DNA of 64,000 nt from Arthrobacter subterraneus (GTDB lineage: Bacteria; Actinomycetota; Actinomycetes; Actinomycetales; Micrococcaceae). The stretch's first letter is position 1. Each line of letters opens with the position of its first letter. Below the pieces are notes generated by a model. It was not told where the DNA came from. It saw only the letters and a list, made by a program, of their open reading frames with translations, and ran no database searches. Shown here in pieces: positions 1-8,757 of this stretch. The DNA lies in assembly GCF_900099735.1 (NCBI RefSeq), contig NZ_FNDT01000010.1:1-64000 (forward strand), given 5' to 3'. Made by a program: the position numbers and the translations under genes.

Positions 1-1460
1 GGCTCTTCGGACATCCGGTGGGGGGGTCATGGGGTGAGTCCGCCGGCGGTGAGGAGCATGCGGAGGCGGTAGTTCTCGCGGTTGCGATAGCCGCGGGCGA
101 GGCGGCGGTGGAGCTCGATGATCCCGTTGATCGCCTCGGTGCCGCCGTTGTTCGCGCGGCTCGTGGTGAAGTACGCCAGGAACGCTGAACGCCAGCGGCG
201 GAGGGTGCGGCCGAGGCGGGCGATCTCGGGGATCGGGCAGGTGTGGAACGTGTCGACCACCCTCTCGGCGATCCGCCGCCCCTCGGTCAGGTCCTTCGCG
301 TGGTAGGCAGAGCGCAGCTGCTGTGCGCACTGCCACGCGACGAACACCTCGTCGTGCGCAGGATCGGCCTCGATTGCCGCGGTCAGCCGGATCCGCTGCT
401 TGTCGGTGAGGTTCTCGGCCCCGGCACGGAGGATGGTCTGAATCCCGTAGAGCGGGTCGCCCTTCCGACCGCGATGCCCGAGGGTGTCTTGCTGGACGCG
501 GCGGCGGACCTCGTCGACGGCGGCGGTGCCGAGCTTGACGACATGGAACGCGTCCAGCACAGCGACCGCGTCTTCGAGCGTGTCATCGATCGCAGTCTTG
601 TAGCCCGCGAACGGGTCCAGCGCCGCCACCTTCACGTTCTTTCGGAACGCTTCGCCCCGCTCGCTGAGCCAGGACGCGTATGCCTTCCCCGATCTGCCCG
701 GCACGAGGTCGAGCAGCCTGGCCCGCGTCTTCCCGGTGCTGTCGCGGCTGAGGTCGACCATGCCGGTCAGTTCCTTCGGGCCCCGCTTGCGGTGGTCGAC
801 GTGATGCCAGATGTGCTCGTCGACGCCGAGCGTGGTCACGTTCTCGAACCGGGACTCGTCGGCTGCCAACCGCACCAGTTCAGGCTCAACAGCCCGCCAC
901 ACCGTCTTCCACGATGTCCCGAGCTGACGACGTAGTCCTTCGATCGTGGCGTGCTCGCGGCGCAGCTGCCCGATCGCCCAGTCGACGGCTCGCCTTGTGA
1001 GCGACCCGCGCCGAGCGACCAGCGAGGGAAGCTGCTCCACGAACGTCTTCTTGGCACAGCCCACGTCGCCGCATCGCCAGACCCGTTGCCGCCAGACGAT
1101 CCGCACCCGCGTCACGCCCGGCACGTCATGCAACACTCGACGGCGGCGCCCTCGACCGATCGCCACGACCCCGCACAACGGGCACCCGGTCGGCGCCGCC
1201 GGTGTCGAAACGGTGACGATCAGCAGCCCGTCGCGGCGGTCAACGTGCTCGACATGGACGCCGTCGAGACCGACCAGCAGATCGCAGCGGTAACACGGAT
1301 CAGCGGCAGAGCGCGCGTCAGCGCACCCCGAAGTAGGGTGAAGCACGTCGAGGTCCTCGTGATGGATCAGCAGTTGGCGCTACTGATCCTCGGGGACCTC
1401 GACCCCTACCCGCCGACCATCACCCGGCGAGCCTCACCCCCACCGCATGTCCGAAGAGCC
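1..1460 (-). mobile_element. Complete ISL3-family insertion sequence
   Basis: The first and last bases carry terminal inverted repeats of about 24 bp. The left end begins GGCTCTTCGGACATCCGGTG, and the right end (1437-1460, read on the minus strand) differs from it at one base within the first 24. The element encodes a single transposase on the minus strand, leaving 26 bp after the stop codon and about 114 bp in front of the start. Only the right flank (from 1461, CCCAATTC) is visible, so a target duplication cannot be tested. Because the window starts on the exact first base of the element, this may also be an assembly boundary. A solo copy of the left end lies inverted at 10704-10739. Confidence 0.9.
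27..1346 (-). CDS. ISL3-family transposase
   Basis: This 439-residue protein has the layout of ISL3 (IS204/IS1001/IS1096/IS1165) transposases. An N-terminal zinc finger (CPLC near residue 55 and a second Cys pair near 92-98) is followed by a helix-turn-helix region and a DDE catalytic core. The first Asp lies in GVDEHIWHH, the second in ALDPFAGYK, and the Glu in NGGTEAINGI close to the C-terminus. Family length is normal and no frameshift is seen, so the enzyme looks intact. It would bind the terminal repeats of the surrounding element and catalyse cut-and-paste transposition. It is the only gene in the IS. Confidence 0.93.
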   Translation of the reverse strand: MLHPTSGCADARSAADPCYRCDLLVGLDGVHVEHVDRRDGLLIVTVSTPAAPTGCPLCGVVAIGRGRRRRVLHDVPGVTRVRIVWRQRVWRCGDVGCAKKTFVEQLPSLVARRGSLTRRAVDWAIGQLRREHATIEGLRRQLGTSWKTVWRAVEPELVRLAADESRFENVTTLGVDEHIWHHVDHRKRGPKELTGMVDLSRDSTGKTRARLLDLVPGRSGKAYASWLSERGEAFRKNVKVAALDPFAGYKTAIDDTLEDAVAVLDAFHVVKLGTAAVDEVRRRVQQDTLGHRGRKGDPLYGIQTILRAGAENLTDKQRIRLTAAIEADPAHDEVFVAWQCAQQLRSAYHAKDLTEGRRIAERVVDTFHTCPIPEIARLGRTLRRWRSAFLAYFTTSRANNGGTEAINGIIELHRRLARGYRNRENYRLRMLLTAGGLTP

Positions 1461-1648
1461 CCCAATTCCCTTGGTCACCCCGGTGTGAACCATGCACCCC
1501 GGGCGGGCCATCCCCGTATCGGTGCACACCGTGCGTAGCGAGCTTTCCCGGAATCTCCTTGTGTCCTGGCGTTAACACGGGTGTCGTAGCATCGCATTAG
1601 CACCGCGACCACTCCTGAGAGTTGCACCCGGGATGAGGTGAATGCATC

Positions 1649-1858
1649 GTGACGGCACCGGGGTATGAGTTCAGCGTCTGGGAGCGCTACGCCACCGAGT
1701 TCACACTGGCTTTCGGTGACAATCCGTCGCGCATCCGGGCGGTGCGGGTGGCCTACTTCGAGCACGAGTTCGATGTGGACTTGATTGCGCAGCTCAGCGG
1801 TTTTCCTGTTTGGAGAATCCGACAGGCGTTGTCCCAGGGACTTCCACAGGCGAGCTGA
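1649..1858 (+). CDS. Short hypothetical protein
   Basis: A 69-residue open frame starts with GTG after a GATGAGG stretch that could serve as a ribosome-binding site. The predicted protein is mixed charged and aromatic, and its C-terminal half (residues 28-62) could fold as a helix-turn-helix. I do not recognise the family. It sits just inside the right end of the IS and may be a remnant of whatever was there before insertion. Support is limited to an open frame with plausible composition. Confidence 0.4.
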   Translation: MTAPGYEFSVWERYATEFTLAFGDNPSRIRAVRVAYFEHEFDVDLIAQLSGFPVWRIRQALSQGLPQAS

Positions 1859-2007
1859 AGAATCGTCGACCAGAGTCCCAGAACTGCTCGCCCATCTACC
1901 ATCCCCTTGCGGGCACTGCGCGGTGAGGGGACGTCAGCGTGCGACGGTTCGGCCCGGGCGCGATGTCTCCCCTTTCACGTCTGAGTGGCCATCGGTCTGA
2001 TCGGGCC

Positions 2008-2346
2008 ATGAGCAGGATCAGTTTCGCGCGTCGCCCCCGCCCTCTGGTTCCGCGCTGCGGGCGTCATCGTCGTGGCAGGCTTCTTCGCGTCGTTGGTTAC
2101 CGGTGTCTGCTGCCCCGGCGCCCCCGCCAGCGGAACATCGACGTGCGGAACGTTCGAGCGCTTGACCGCCGGGATCGACAGATCACGTGGCTCTGGCTCG
2201 CACGGACGGTCATCGTAGGCGCCATCGCGGCGCTCGAGGTGGGCGTCTTCGGTCGAGTCACCCTTGGCCGACTTCCTTGCGGGCATGGCACTGTTCGGGA
2301 GCTCGAGCGGACGCAGGGAGGTCATGAAATTGCCTTTCGCGGATAG
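2008..2346 (+). pseudogene. Possible frameshifted small membrane protein
   Basis: Between 2021 and 2180 the second forward frame reads as a strongly GC3-biased hydrophobic stretch (WFRAAGVIVVAGFFASLVTG). From about 2180 the first frame continues with another membrane-like stretch (WLWLARTVIVGAIAALEVG). The ATG at 2008 is in the first frame, so a normal two-helix protein would need two compensating frameshifts. This suggests a decayed gene of about 110 residues. No family is recognised. A minus-strand frame is also open across the segment, so the call is tentative. Confidence 0.3.
2326..2338. promoter_or_regulatory. Candidate RpiR operator upstream of the regulator gene
   Basis: GAAA-N5-TTTC forms an inverted repeat about 105 bp upstream of the regulator start. 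The same half-site and the same 5-bp spacing recur in the longer palindrome at 3378-3394 in front of the ABC genes, which supports both being sites for one regulator. A second palindrome, GAACGCTGCGTTC, lies at 2357-2369. These are sequence observations only. Confidence 0.4.
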
Positions 2347-2442
2347 CGGAGGCGATGAACGCTGCGTTCACCTATGGTTGGGGTCGTGGTCGCATTGCGC
2401 CCATACGATGTGCGGCGAACCCGAAAGGTGATCACCGGCTAC

Positions 2443-3365
2443 ATGAACTCGCCCCTCAACGAGCCGCCGCTCGGCGGAACCATCGACCACATCCTCTCGA
2501 TCCTGCCGTCGCTCGTACCGAGCGCGCAGCGCGTCGCCCGCATCTGCGCCGAGCGACCCCACGACGTGGTCGACATGTCGGGCGCCGACCTCGCCGAAGC
2601 CGCCAACACGTCGCCGGCCACCGTCAGCCGCACCGCCCAGGCGCTGGGGCTGCGCAGCTTTCAGCACCTGCGCATGCTGCTCGTGCGTGACCTCGCCGCC
2701 GACGCCACCGCCGCGCCCGACGCACCCGCCGGCACCGAGGGCTTTCTGCGGTGGCTGGCCGAGGGGCGGGTGGGATGCTGCAGACCGCGCTCGCCTCGAT
2801 CGACCCGGTCGCGTTCGACGCCGCTGCCGACGCCATCGCCCGCGCGCCGCGCCTGCTGATCTCGGGCACCGGCGCCTCGCACGCCGCCGCCCAGGCGTCG
2901 GCCGTCGCGTTCGCCGTCAACGGCCGGCCCTGCGAAGCGCCCGCTGACGGCGTGGTCGCCCACCTCACCGCCCGCGTGCTCGCCCCCGGTGATGTGTGCC
3001 TCATCGTCAGCTCGAGTGGCGCCAACTCGGTGACCCTCGCGGTTGCGGACGCCGCCGTCGACGCCGGCGCCACCGTGATCGGGGTCACGAGCTTCGCCCG
3101 TACCCCGCTCACCACCCGCGCCGACCACCTGCTCGTCGCCGGTGCGCGCTTCCAGGCGTGGGATCAAGGCATTCTCGGCAGCGGGCTCGTACAGCTGCTC
3201 GTGCTCAACGCCCTGCAGATCGCCGTCGCCGACCGCATGAGCGACGCCGCCGACCGCGCGCGCCTCGCGGTGCGCGAAGAGGTGCTCGACATCGTCGCCG
3301 ACGACGGCTCCGACGCCGAGGCATCCGACGTGCCAGACGTTATCGACCACGGCGATGGGCGTTAA
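2443..3365 (+). pseudogene. MurR/RpiR-family regulator, frameshifted between HTH and SIS domains
   Basis: The first part (from ATG 2443, in frame to about 2760) encodes an RpiR-type winged helix, including SPATVSRTAQALGL. The second part, in another frame from about 2765 to 3365, encodes a SIS sugar-phosphate-binding domain with ISGTGASHAAAQ and IVSSSGANSVTLAV. The switch lies in the G-rich stretch 2761-2774 and fits the loss of one base or the gain of two. RpiR proteins use the SIS domain to sense phosphorylated sugars and control neighbouring uptake genes. If the shift is real the regulator is broken and the downstream operon may be unregulated; it could also be a homopolymer sequencing error. 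The gene directly precedes the ABC operon on the same strand. Confidence 0.82.
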
Positions 3366-3377
3366 CACTCCGTTTGC

Positions 3378-3394
3378 AGGAAATTCACTTTCCT
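3378..3394. promoter_or_regulatory. Candidate RpiR operator for the ABC operon
   Basis: AGGAAA-N5-TTTCCT is a perfect palindrome with 6-bp arms. It lies between the regulator gene and the ATPase start at 3468. The half-site and spacing match the GAAA-N5-TTTC site at 2326-2338. Nearby TGCA repeats (3375-3416) may extend the regulatory region. Confidence 0.5.
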
Positions 3395-3467
3395 CGATTG
3401 CAATAGCTCTGCAAGCGGATTTCGCGGGAAGGCCCCGGTTCGTCAGGTCGCTTGCAGAAGGCGACTC

Positions 3468-4607
3468 ATGGGAACGATCCAGCTCTCTGGTGTCGGTCGC
3501 TCCTTCAAGAGCACCGCCGCCGTCAGTGATATCGACCTGATCATCGAAGACGGCGGGTTCGTCGTCTTGCTCGGCCCCTCGGGCTGCGGCAAGACCACCC
3601 TGCTGCGCATGATCGCCGGCCTGCTCGAGCCCACGGCCGGCCGCATCCACCTCGACGGCGACGACATCACCGACCTCCCGTCGAAGAAGCGCGACCTCGC
3701 GATGGTCTTCCAGAGCTACGCGCTCTACCCGCACCTGAGCGTGCGCAAGAACCTCGCGTTCCCGCTCAAGACGCAGCGCCTCGGCGCCGCCGAGATCGCG
3801 ACCCGCGTGCAGGAGGTCGCCGACAGCCTCGAGATCGGCCACCTGCTCGACCGCAAGCCCAAAGAGCTCTCGGGCGGGCAGCGCCAGCGCGTCGCCGTCG
3901 GCCGCGCCCTCGTGCGCAACCCCAAGGCGTTCCTGATGGACGAGCCGCTGTCGAACCTCGACGCGAAGCTGCGCACCCAGACCCGCCACGAGCTCACCGC
4001 CCTGCACCGGCGCCTCGGCGCCACGTTCGTCTACGTCACCCACGACCAGGTCGAAGCCATGACCATGGCGACGAAAATCGTGGTGCTCAACGCCGGCCGC
4101 ATCGAGCAGTACGGCACCCCCGAGCAGGTGTACGACCGGCCCGAGTCGGTGTTCGTCGCCGGCTTCCTCGGCAGCCCGGCCATGAACCTCGTCGACGCCC
4201 GCATCGTCACGATCGACGGCAGCATCGCCGTCACCGCCGACGGCATCGCCGGCGGCCTGTGGCCGGGAGACGTGCCCGACCTCGATGTCGTGCTCGGCGT
4301 GCGGCCCGAGAAGCTCACGATCGCGTCTGCGCACGCGGCATCCGACACCCGGGGCGTGCGCATCGCCGGCCGCATCGACCTGGTCGAGAACCTCGGCGGT
4401 GAGCAGATCGTCACGTGCCTCGTCGCCGGGCGCGAGGTCTACGTGCGCACCTCGCGCGAGGTCATCGCCACCCCCGGCGACGACATCGTGCTCACCGCCG
4501 CGCCCGAGAACGTGCACCTGTTCGACCGGGCCTCGGGCCGCCGGCTCGAGTGGGTCGCCGATGCACCCGTGGCCGACCCGGCCGCGCACGAGCTCGTCAC
4601 CGCCTGA
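3468..4607 (+). CDS. ABC transporter ATP-binding protein (UgpC/MsmK/MalK type)
   Basis: The 379-residue ATPase energises the importer encoded downstream. Walker A is GPSGCGKTT (36-44), the signature is LSGGQ (134-138), Walker B ends in FLMDEP (155-160) and the switch histidine is His192. The C-terminal 130 residues form the TOBE/OB regulatory domain typical of carbohydrate and glycerol-phosphate importers. It is the first gene after the RpiR operator, and about 50 bp separate its stop from the lipoprotein start. Alanine codons followed by serine often read GCATCC, unlike genes beyond 25 kb. Substrate cannot be read from the ATPase. Confidence 0.93.
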   Translation: MGTIQLSGVGRSFKSTAAVSDIDLIIEDGGFVVLLGPSGCGKTTLLRMIAGLLEPTAGRIHLDGDDITDLPSKKRDLAMVFQSYALYPHLSVRKNLAFPLKTQRLGAAEIATRVQEVADSLEIGHLLDRKPKELSGGQRQRVAVGRALVRNPKAFLMDEPLSNLDAKLRTQTRHELTALHRRLGATFVYVTHDQVEAMTMATKIVVLNAGRIEQYGTPEQVYDRPESVFVAGFLGSPAMNLVDARIVTIDGSIAVTADGIAGGLWPGDVPDLDVVLGVRPEKLTIASAHAASDTRGVRIAGRIDLVENLGGEQIVTCLVAGREVYVRTSREVIATPGDDIVLTAAPENVHLFDRASGRRLEWVADAPVADPAAHELVTA

Positions 4608-4657
4608 GCCGCCTTCCCTCCCTTCGTTCTGCCCCTCACCCCTACCCAGGAGAAATC

Positions 4658-6010
4658 ATGAACACCCGTGCCCGTCGCGCCGTCTTCGCCACCGCGGCGA
4701 TCGTCGGCGCCGCCGCCCTCGCCGGATGCGCCGGCTCTGTCGCAGGCAGCGCGCCCGCGGCATCCGGCTCGCTCACCGAGCTGACCGACGACCAGCAGGT
4801 CGAGATCGTCTTCGAGTCGTACAACCTCGCGAACGTCGGCACCTTTTCGGATGCCATCAACCAGCTGCTGGACGAGTTCATGGACGAGAACCCGAACATT
4901 ACCGTCGTCGGCCAGCCCAGCCCGTTGACCAGCACCGCCGCGAGCGTGCAGCAGCAGCTGCTCGCCGGGCAAGCGCCCGACATCGCGCAGCTGACCTTCA
5001 ACGAGCTCGACTTCGCCGCCACCACCCTCGGCGCGCAGAACCTCAGCACCCTCGTGGGCGACGAGGGCCTCGCCGATCAGTTCGGGGGCGACTACCCCTA
5101 CCACGAGCGCGCCGCCGTGCTCGCCGACTGGGACGACGCCACCTACGGCCTGCCCTACGTCTTCTCGACTCCCATCCTGTGGATCAACGAAGACCAGTTC
5201 ACCGCCGCAGGCCTCGACCCCGAGACCGTCGATCTGTCGACGTGGGATGCTGTCGCCGACGCCGCCGCGCAGATCACCGAGTCCACCGGTGCCCCCTCGA
5301 TGAGCGTGTCGTGCGTGATCACCGGCGGCAGCTGGTGCATGCAGGGCCTCTTCCTCTCGAACGGCGCCCAGGTGCTGAGCGATGACCGCACGACGATCGA
5401 GTTCGGCTCGGACGCCGCGATCGATACGGTCGCGACCTTCACCGAGATGTACGAGGACGGCGTGCTCACCAACGAGGACTTCACCAGCCAGTACGAGGCG
5501 TTCGCGCAGGGGAAGACCGCGATCCACGTCAACAGCTCGGGCGTGCAGGGCGCGTTCATGATGGGCGCCGAGGCCGGTGGCTGGACCCTCGACGCTCACA
5601 CCCTGCCCGCGTTCGGAGACCAGGCGGTCGTGCCCACCAACTCGGGCTCGTTCCTCGCGATGTTCGCCACCGACCCCGCCAAGCAGGCCGCCGCGTGGGA
5701 GCTCATGCAGTTCATGACCAGCCCCCGCGCCTACGAGATCATCTCGACCCAGATCGGGTACCTACCGCTGCGCAGCAGCATGGCCGACGAGGGCGGACCG
5801 CTCTATGACTGGGTCGAAGCCAACCCGCTCGTGAAGCCCAACCTCGAGCAGCTCGACGCGCTCGAGCCGTGGGTGTCGTACCCCGGCGACAGCTACGCCC
5901 AGGTCGACCAGGTGCTCGCCACCGCCATCGAAGACGCGGTCTTCAACGGCGCCGACCCGGCCGCCACTATGACCGAGGCCGCCGAGCGCGCGCAGGGGCT
6001 GATCGAATGA
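4658..6010 (+). CDS. Extracellular solute-binding lipoprotein of the ABC importer
   Basis: The start at 4658 is chosen because CAGGAGA lies 5-10 bp upstream and a signal sequence follows directly. The N-terminus is a lipoprotein signal with lipobox LAGC, making Cys24 the lipidated residue. The 450-residue length and the alternating hydrophobic/charged pattern fit family 1 solute-binding proteins (MalE/UgpB type). It would capture the substrate outside the membrane and deliver it to the permeases at 7769 and 8758. It overlaps the next gene by 4 bp, so the two are translationally coupled. Confidence 0.93.
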   Translation: MNTRARRAVFATAAIVGAAALAGCAGSVAGSAPAASGSLTELTDDQQVEIVFESYNLANVGTFSDAINQLLDEFMDENPNITVVGQPSPLTSTAASVQQQLLAGQAPDIAQLTFNELDFAATTLGAQNLSTLVGDEGLADQFGGDYPYHERAAVLADWDDATYGLPYVFSTPILWINEDQFTAAGLDPETVDLSTWDAVADAAAQITESTGAPSMSVSCVITGGSWCMQGLFLSNGAQVLSDDRTTIEFGSDAAIDTVATFTEMYEDGVLTNEDFTSQYEAFAQGKTAIHVNSSGVQGAFMMGAEAGGWTLDAHTLPAFGDQAVVPTNSGSFLAMFATDPAKQAAAWELMQFMTSPRAYEIISTQIGYLPLRSSMADEGGPLYDWVEANPLVKPNLEQLDALEPWVSYPGDSYAQVDQVLATAIEDAVFNGADPAATMTEAAERAQGLIE

Positions 6011-6837
6011 CCATCGACCTCGACCTGACGCCTTCGGCGACGGATGCCGCGGCCGCTTCGTCGCCGGATGCCGCGACCGCGGCGCCTCGTGAGCGTCGCC
6101 ACGCCGTGGCCGGCCTCTACAACCTGCGCGACACCGGCGGCTACCGTGCAGCCGGCGGCACCAGCCGGTGGGGCAAGCTGCTGCGGTCAGATGCTCTGCA
6201 CCGCATCGACGCGACCGGTCGCGACCGGCTGGCCGAGATCGGCGTCGCCCACATCATCGACCTGCGCGGCGGCGACGAGCGCGCCACAGCGCCGAGCGCG
6301 GTCGACGGGCTCGAGGTCACCGTGCACCACCTGCCCGTGTTCGACGACGCCGACCCGGCCGCGCAGGCCACCACGCACGTCGGACTCGTGCCCGTCTACG
6401 ACCACATCGTCGACGAGCGCGGGGCGCAGCTGGTCGACGCGATCCGGGTGATCATCGCGGCTGACGACGACGACGCGGTGCTCGTGCACTGCACCGCCGG
6501 CAAAGACCGCACCGGTCTCGTCGTGGCCTTCGCGCTCGCCGCCGCCGGGGTCGACCGCGACGACGTCGTGGCCGACTACGCCGCCACCGCCGAGAACCTG
6601 CGCGGCGAGTGGTCAGACGCGATGACCGCCGTCTTCGAACAGCGCGGCATCGAACTGACCGCGGGAATGGTCGAACTCATCACCGAGAGCCCCGCCGAGG
6701 TGCTCGAGGCGCTGCTCGAGCGCATCGACCGCGAGCACGGGTCGATCAGCGCCTACCTCCTCGCCCACGGACTCACCCCCACCGAGCTCGAGCGTCTCAC
6801 CGCCGTGATCATCGACCCCGCCGCCACCGCGGTCTGA
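6007..6837 (+). CDS. Tyrosine-protein-phosphatase-like hydrolase
   Basis: The 276-residue protein carries the Cys-based phosphatase loop HCTAGKDRTG (161-170), with nucleophile Cys162 and phosphate-binding Arg168. LYNLRDTGGYR near residue 38 is a signature of the Y_phosphatase3 family. A long Ala/Asp-rich N-terminus (1-30) is probably disordered. There is no signal peptide, so it acts in the cytoplasm. It overlaps the lipoprotein gene by 4 bp and precedes a metallophosphoesterase, so both phosphatases belong to the transporter operon. A phosphorylated small molecule is the likeliest substrate, although some family members act on proteins or lipids. Confidence 0.85.
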   Translation: MTIDLDLTPSATDAAAASSPDAATAAPRERRHAVAGLYNLRDTGGYRAAGGTSRWGKLLRSDALHRIDATGRDRLAEIGVAHIIDLRGGDERATAPSAVDGLEVTVHHLPVFDDADPAAQATTHVGLVPVYDHIVDERGAQLVDAIRVIIAADDDDAVLVHCTAGKDRTGLVVAFALAAAGVDRDDVVADYAATAENLRGEWSDAMTAVFEQRGIELTAGMVELITESPAEVLEALLERIDREHGSISAYLLAHGLTPTELERLTAVIIDPAATAV

Positions 6838-6855
6838 TCGGAAGGAACACACACC

Positions 6856-7761
6856 ATGTCGCACATCGCGAGCCAGCATCCCGCTCCCGAGCACTTCATC
6901 CTGCATGTCTCTGACACCCACTTCGTGGGCGACGGCGACCTGCTGTACGAGCGCATCGACAGTGACAAGAACCTCGCAGAGCTGTTCGACGGCTTCACCA
7001 AGGCCAACGCCCGCCCCGAAGCGATCGTGTTCACCGGCGACCTCGCCGACACCGGCCGCCCCGACGCCTACGAGCGCCTGCGGGCCATCGTCGAGCCCGC
7101 CGCCGAGAAGCTCGGTGCCCAGGTGATCTGGGTGATGGGCAATCACGACGAGCGCGTCGCGTTCCGCCGCGGCCTGCTCGACGAGGAGGCCGACCAGTCC
7201 GAGCCCGTCGACCGCGTCTACGACGTCAACGGTCTGCGCATCATCGCGCTCGACTCGACGGTGCCCGGGCAGCACCACGGCGAGATCAGCGACGAGCAGT
7301 TGGCGTGGCTGCGCCGCGAGCTCGAAGTCCCCGCGCCCGACGGCACCCTCATCGCGCTGCACCACCCGCCCGTGCCGAGCCCGCTCGGGCTCGGCGCCCT
7401 GTTCGAGCTGCGCGACCAGGAGCGCCTCGCCGAGGTCATCCGGGGCACCGACGTGCGCGGCATCCTGGGCGGTCACCTGCACTACTCGACCACCAGCACG
7501 TTCGCGGGCGTGCCCGTGTCGGTCGCGTCGGCGACCTGCTACACGCAGGACCTCGCCGTCGCCTACCCCGGTGCCCGCGGCCAGGACGGCGGCCAGTCCT
7601 ACAACCTCGTGCACGTCTACGGCGACCGGGTGCTGCACTCCGTCGTGCCGATCGGGCAGTTCCCGACCGTCTACGAGATGACTCCCGAGATGCTCGAGGC
7701 GTTCATGAACATGACCCCCGACGAGCAGCTCGCCGCCGTCAACGCGTCGGCGGGAGAGTAG
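6856..7761 (+). CDS. Calcineurin-like metallophosphoesterase (cyclic-nucleotide/glycerophosphodiester type)
   Basis: The 301-residue protein shows the full binuclear metal set: SDTH (Asp20, His22), GDLADTG (Asp62), GNHDE (Asn96, His97) and GGHLHYS near residue 210. This arrangement is that of class III phosphodiesterases such as CpdA, Rv0805 and GpdQ. There is no signal peptide, so it is cytosolic. A GGAAGG ribosome-binding site precedes the ATG by 9 bp. Its place between phosphatase and permease genes suggests that it cleaves an imported phosphodiester. Regulation through a cyclic nucleotide is an alternative. Confidence 0.88.
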   Translation: MSHIASQHPAPEHFILHVSDTHFVGDGDLLYERIDSDKNLAELFDGFTKANARPEAIVFTGDLADTGRPDAYERLRAIVEPAAEKLGAQVIWVMGNHDERVAFRRGLLDEEADQSEPVDRVYDVNGLRIIALDSTVPGQHHGEISDEQLAWLRRELEVPAPDGTLIALHHPPVPSPLGLGALFELRDQERLAEVIRGTDVRGILGGHLHYSTTSTFAGVPVSVASATCYTQDLAVAYPGARGQDGGQSYNLVHVYGDRVLHSVVPIGQFPTVYEMTPEMLEAFMNMTPDEQLAAVNASAGE

Positions 7762-7768
7762 TCAGCCC

Positions 7769-8749
7769 ATGTTCGTCACCGTCTCCGCTCCCTCGGCCGC
7801 CGCTGCGCCGGCCGAGGGAGCGGGCGCGGCTCCGGCCGAGGCATCCGCGCCCGTCGTGCGCCGCTCGCGCTTTCGGCCCCAGAGCCTGCTGCCCTACCTG
7901 TATGTGCTGCCGGGCACCGCGTTCCTCATCCTCTGGACCTACAGTCCCCTCGCCCAGACGTTCGGCCTGTCGTTCTACGACTGGAACCTGCTGCCCACAA
8001 GCCCCAAGACGTTCGTCGGCGGGTCGAACTACGCCGAGGTGCTGGCGCTGCCCGAGCTGCACACCGCGCTGCTGAACACCGTCGTCTACATCGCCGCGTT
8101 CTTCGTCTTCTCGCTCGTGCTGCCGATCGCGATCGCCGTCATGTCACGGCAGGTGCGGGGGCGAATGCGCACCTTCTATCAGGCGCTGATCTTCGTGCCG
8201 TTCCTCATCACCCCCGTCGCCACCAGCGCCGTGTGGCGGTGGCTGTTCGCCGAGCAGGGGGCATTCGCCACCGTGCTCGCGCACTTCGGCGTCGACATGC
8301 CGAACGTCTTCCGCGACCCCGACCTCGCCATCTGGGCCGTCATCGTCATCGTCGGGTGGCAGATGCTGGGCTTCGGCGTGCTCGTGATCGCCGCCGGCTT
8401 CGCCGGCATCAGCCCCGAATACGGTCAAGCCGCCGCACTCGACGGTGCCGGCGCCGGCCGCATCTTCGGACGCATCACCTTGCCGCTGCTCTCACCGACC
8501 CTGGTCTTCCTGTCGCTCATGACGATCCTCCTCGCCGCGCAGTGGACCTACCCGATCATCGACCTGCTCACCCAGGGCGGGCCCACCAACTCAACCACGA
8601 ACATCTACTACCTGCTGTACCAGTTCGGGTTCCAGAACTTCGACGTGGGCATCTCGTCGGCGGCCGGGGTGATCTTCTTCGTCGGGTTCGGCGTGATCGC
8701 ACTCATCTTCCTCGAGCTGCAGGAGCGGCTCAGCTTCTACGACAACTAG
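7769..8749 (+). CDS. Sugar-type ABC transporter permease (MalF/UgpA class)
   Basis: This 326-residue membrane protein has six predicted transmembrane segments after an Ala-rich cytosolic N-terminus of about 45 residues. The ABC-docking loop EYGQAAALDGAGAGRIFGRI lies about 90 residues from the C-terminus and matches the EAA motif of MalF/UgpA permeases. The ATG at 7769 lies 7 bp after the phosphoesterase stop. It pairs with the second permease at 8758. Confidence 0.92.
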   Translation: MFVTVSAPSAAAAPAEGAGAAPAEASAPVVRRSRFRPQSLLPYLYVLPGTAFLILWTYSPLAQTFGLSFYDWNLLPTSPKTFVGGSNYAEVLALPELHTALLNTVVYIAAFFVFSLVLPIAIAVMSRQVRGRMRTFYQALIFVPFLITPVATSAVWRWLFAEQGAFATVLAHFGVDMPNVFRDPDLAIWAVIVIVGWQMLGFGVLVIAAGFAGISPEYGQAAALDGAGAGRIFGRITLPLLSPTLVFLSLMTILLAAQWTYPIIDLLTQGGPTNSTTNIYYLLYQFGFQNFDVGISSAAGVIFFVGFGVIALIFLELQERLSFYDN

Positions 8750-8757
8750 GACCACCC

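Noticed and set aside
2661-4589. Long minus-strand open frame across the ABC-transporter genes.
   Set aside because: It is antisense to clearly coding genes with complete ATPase motifs, and its own residues are low-complexity; high GC content explains the open frame.
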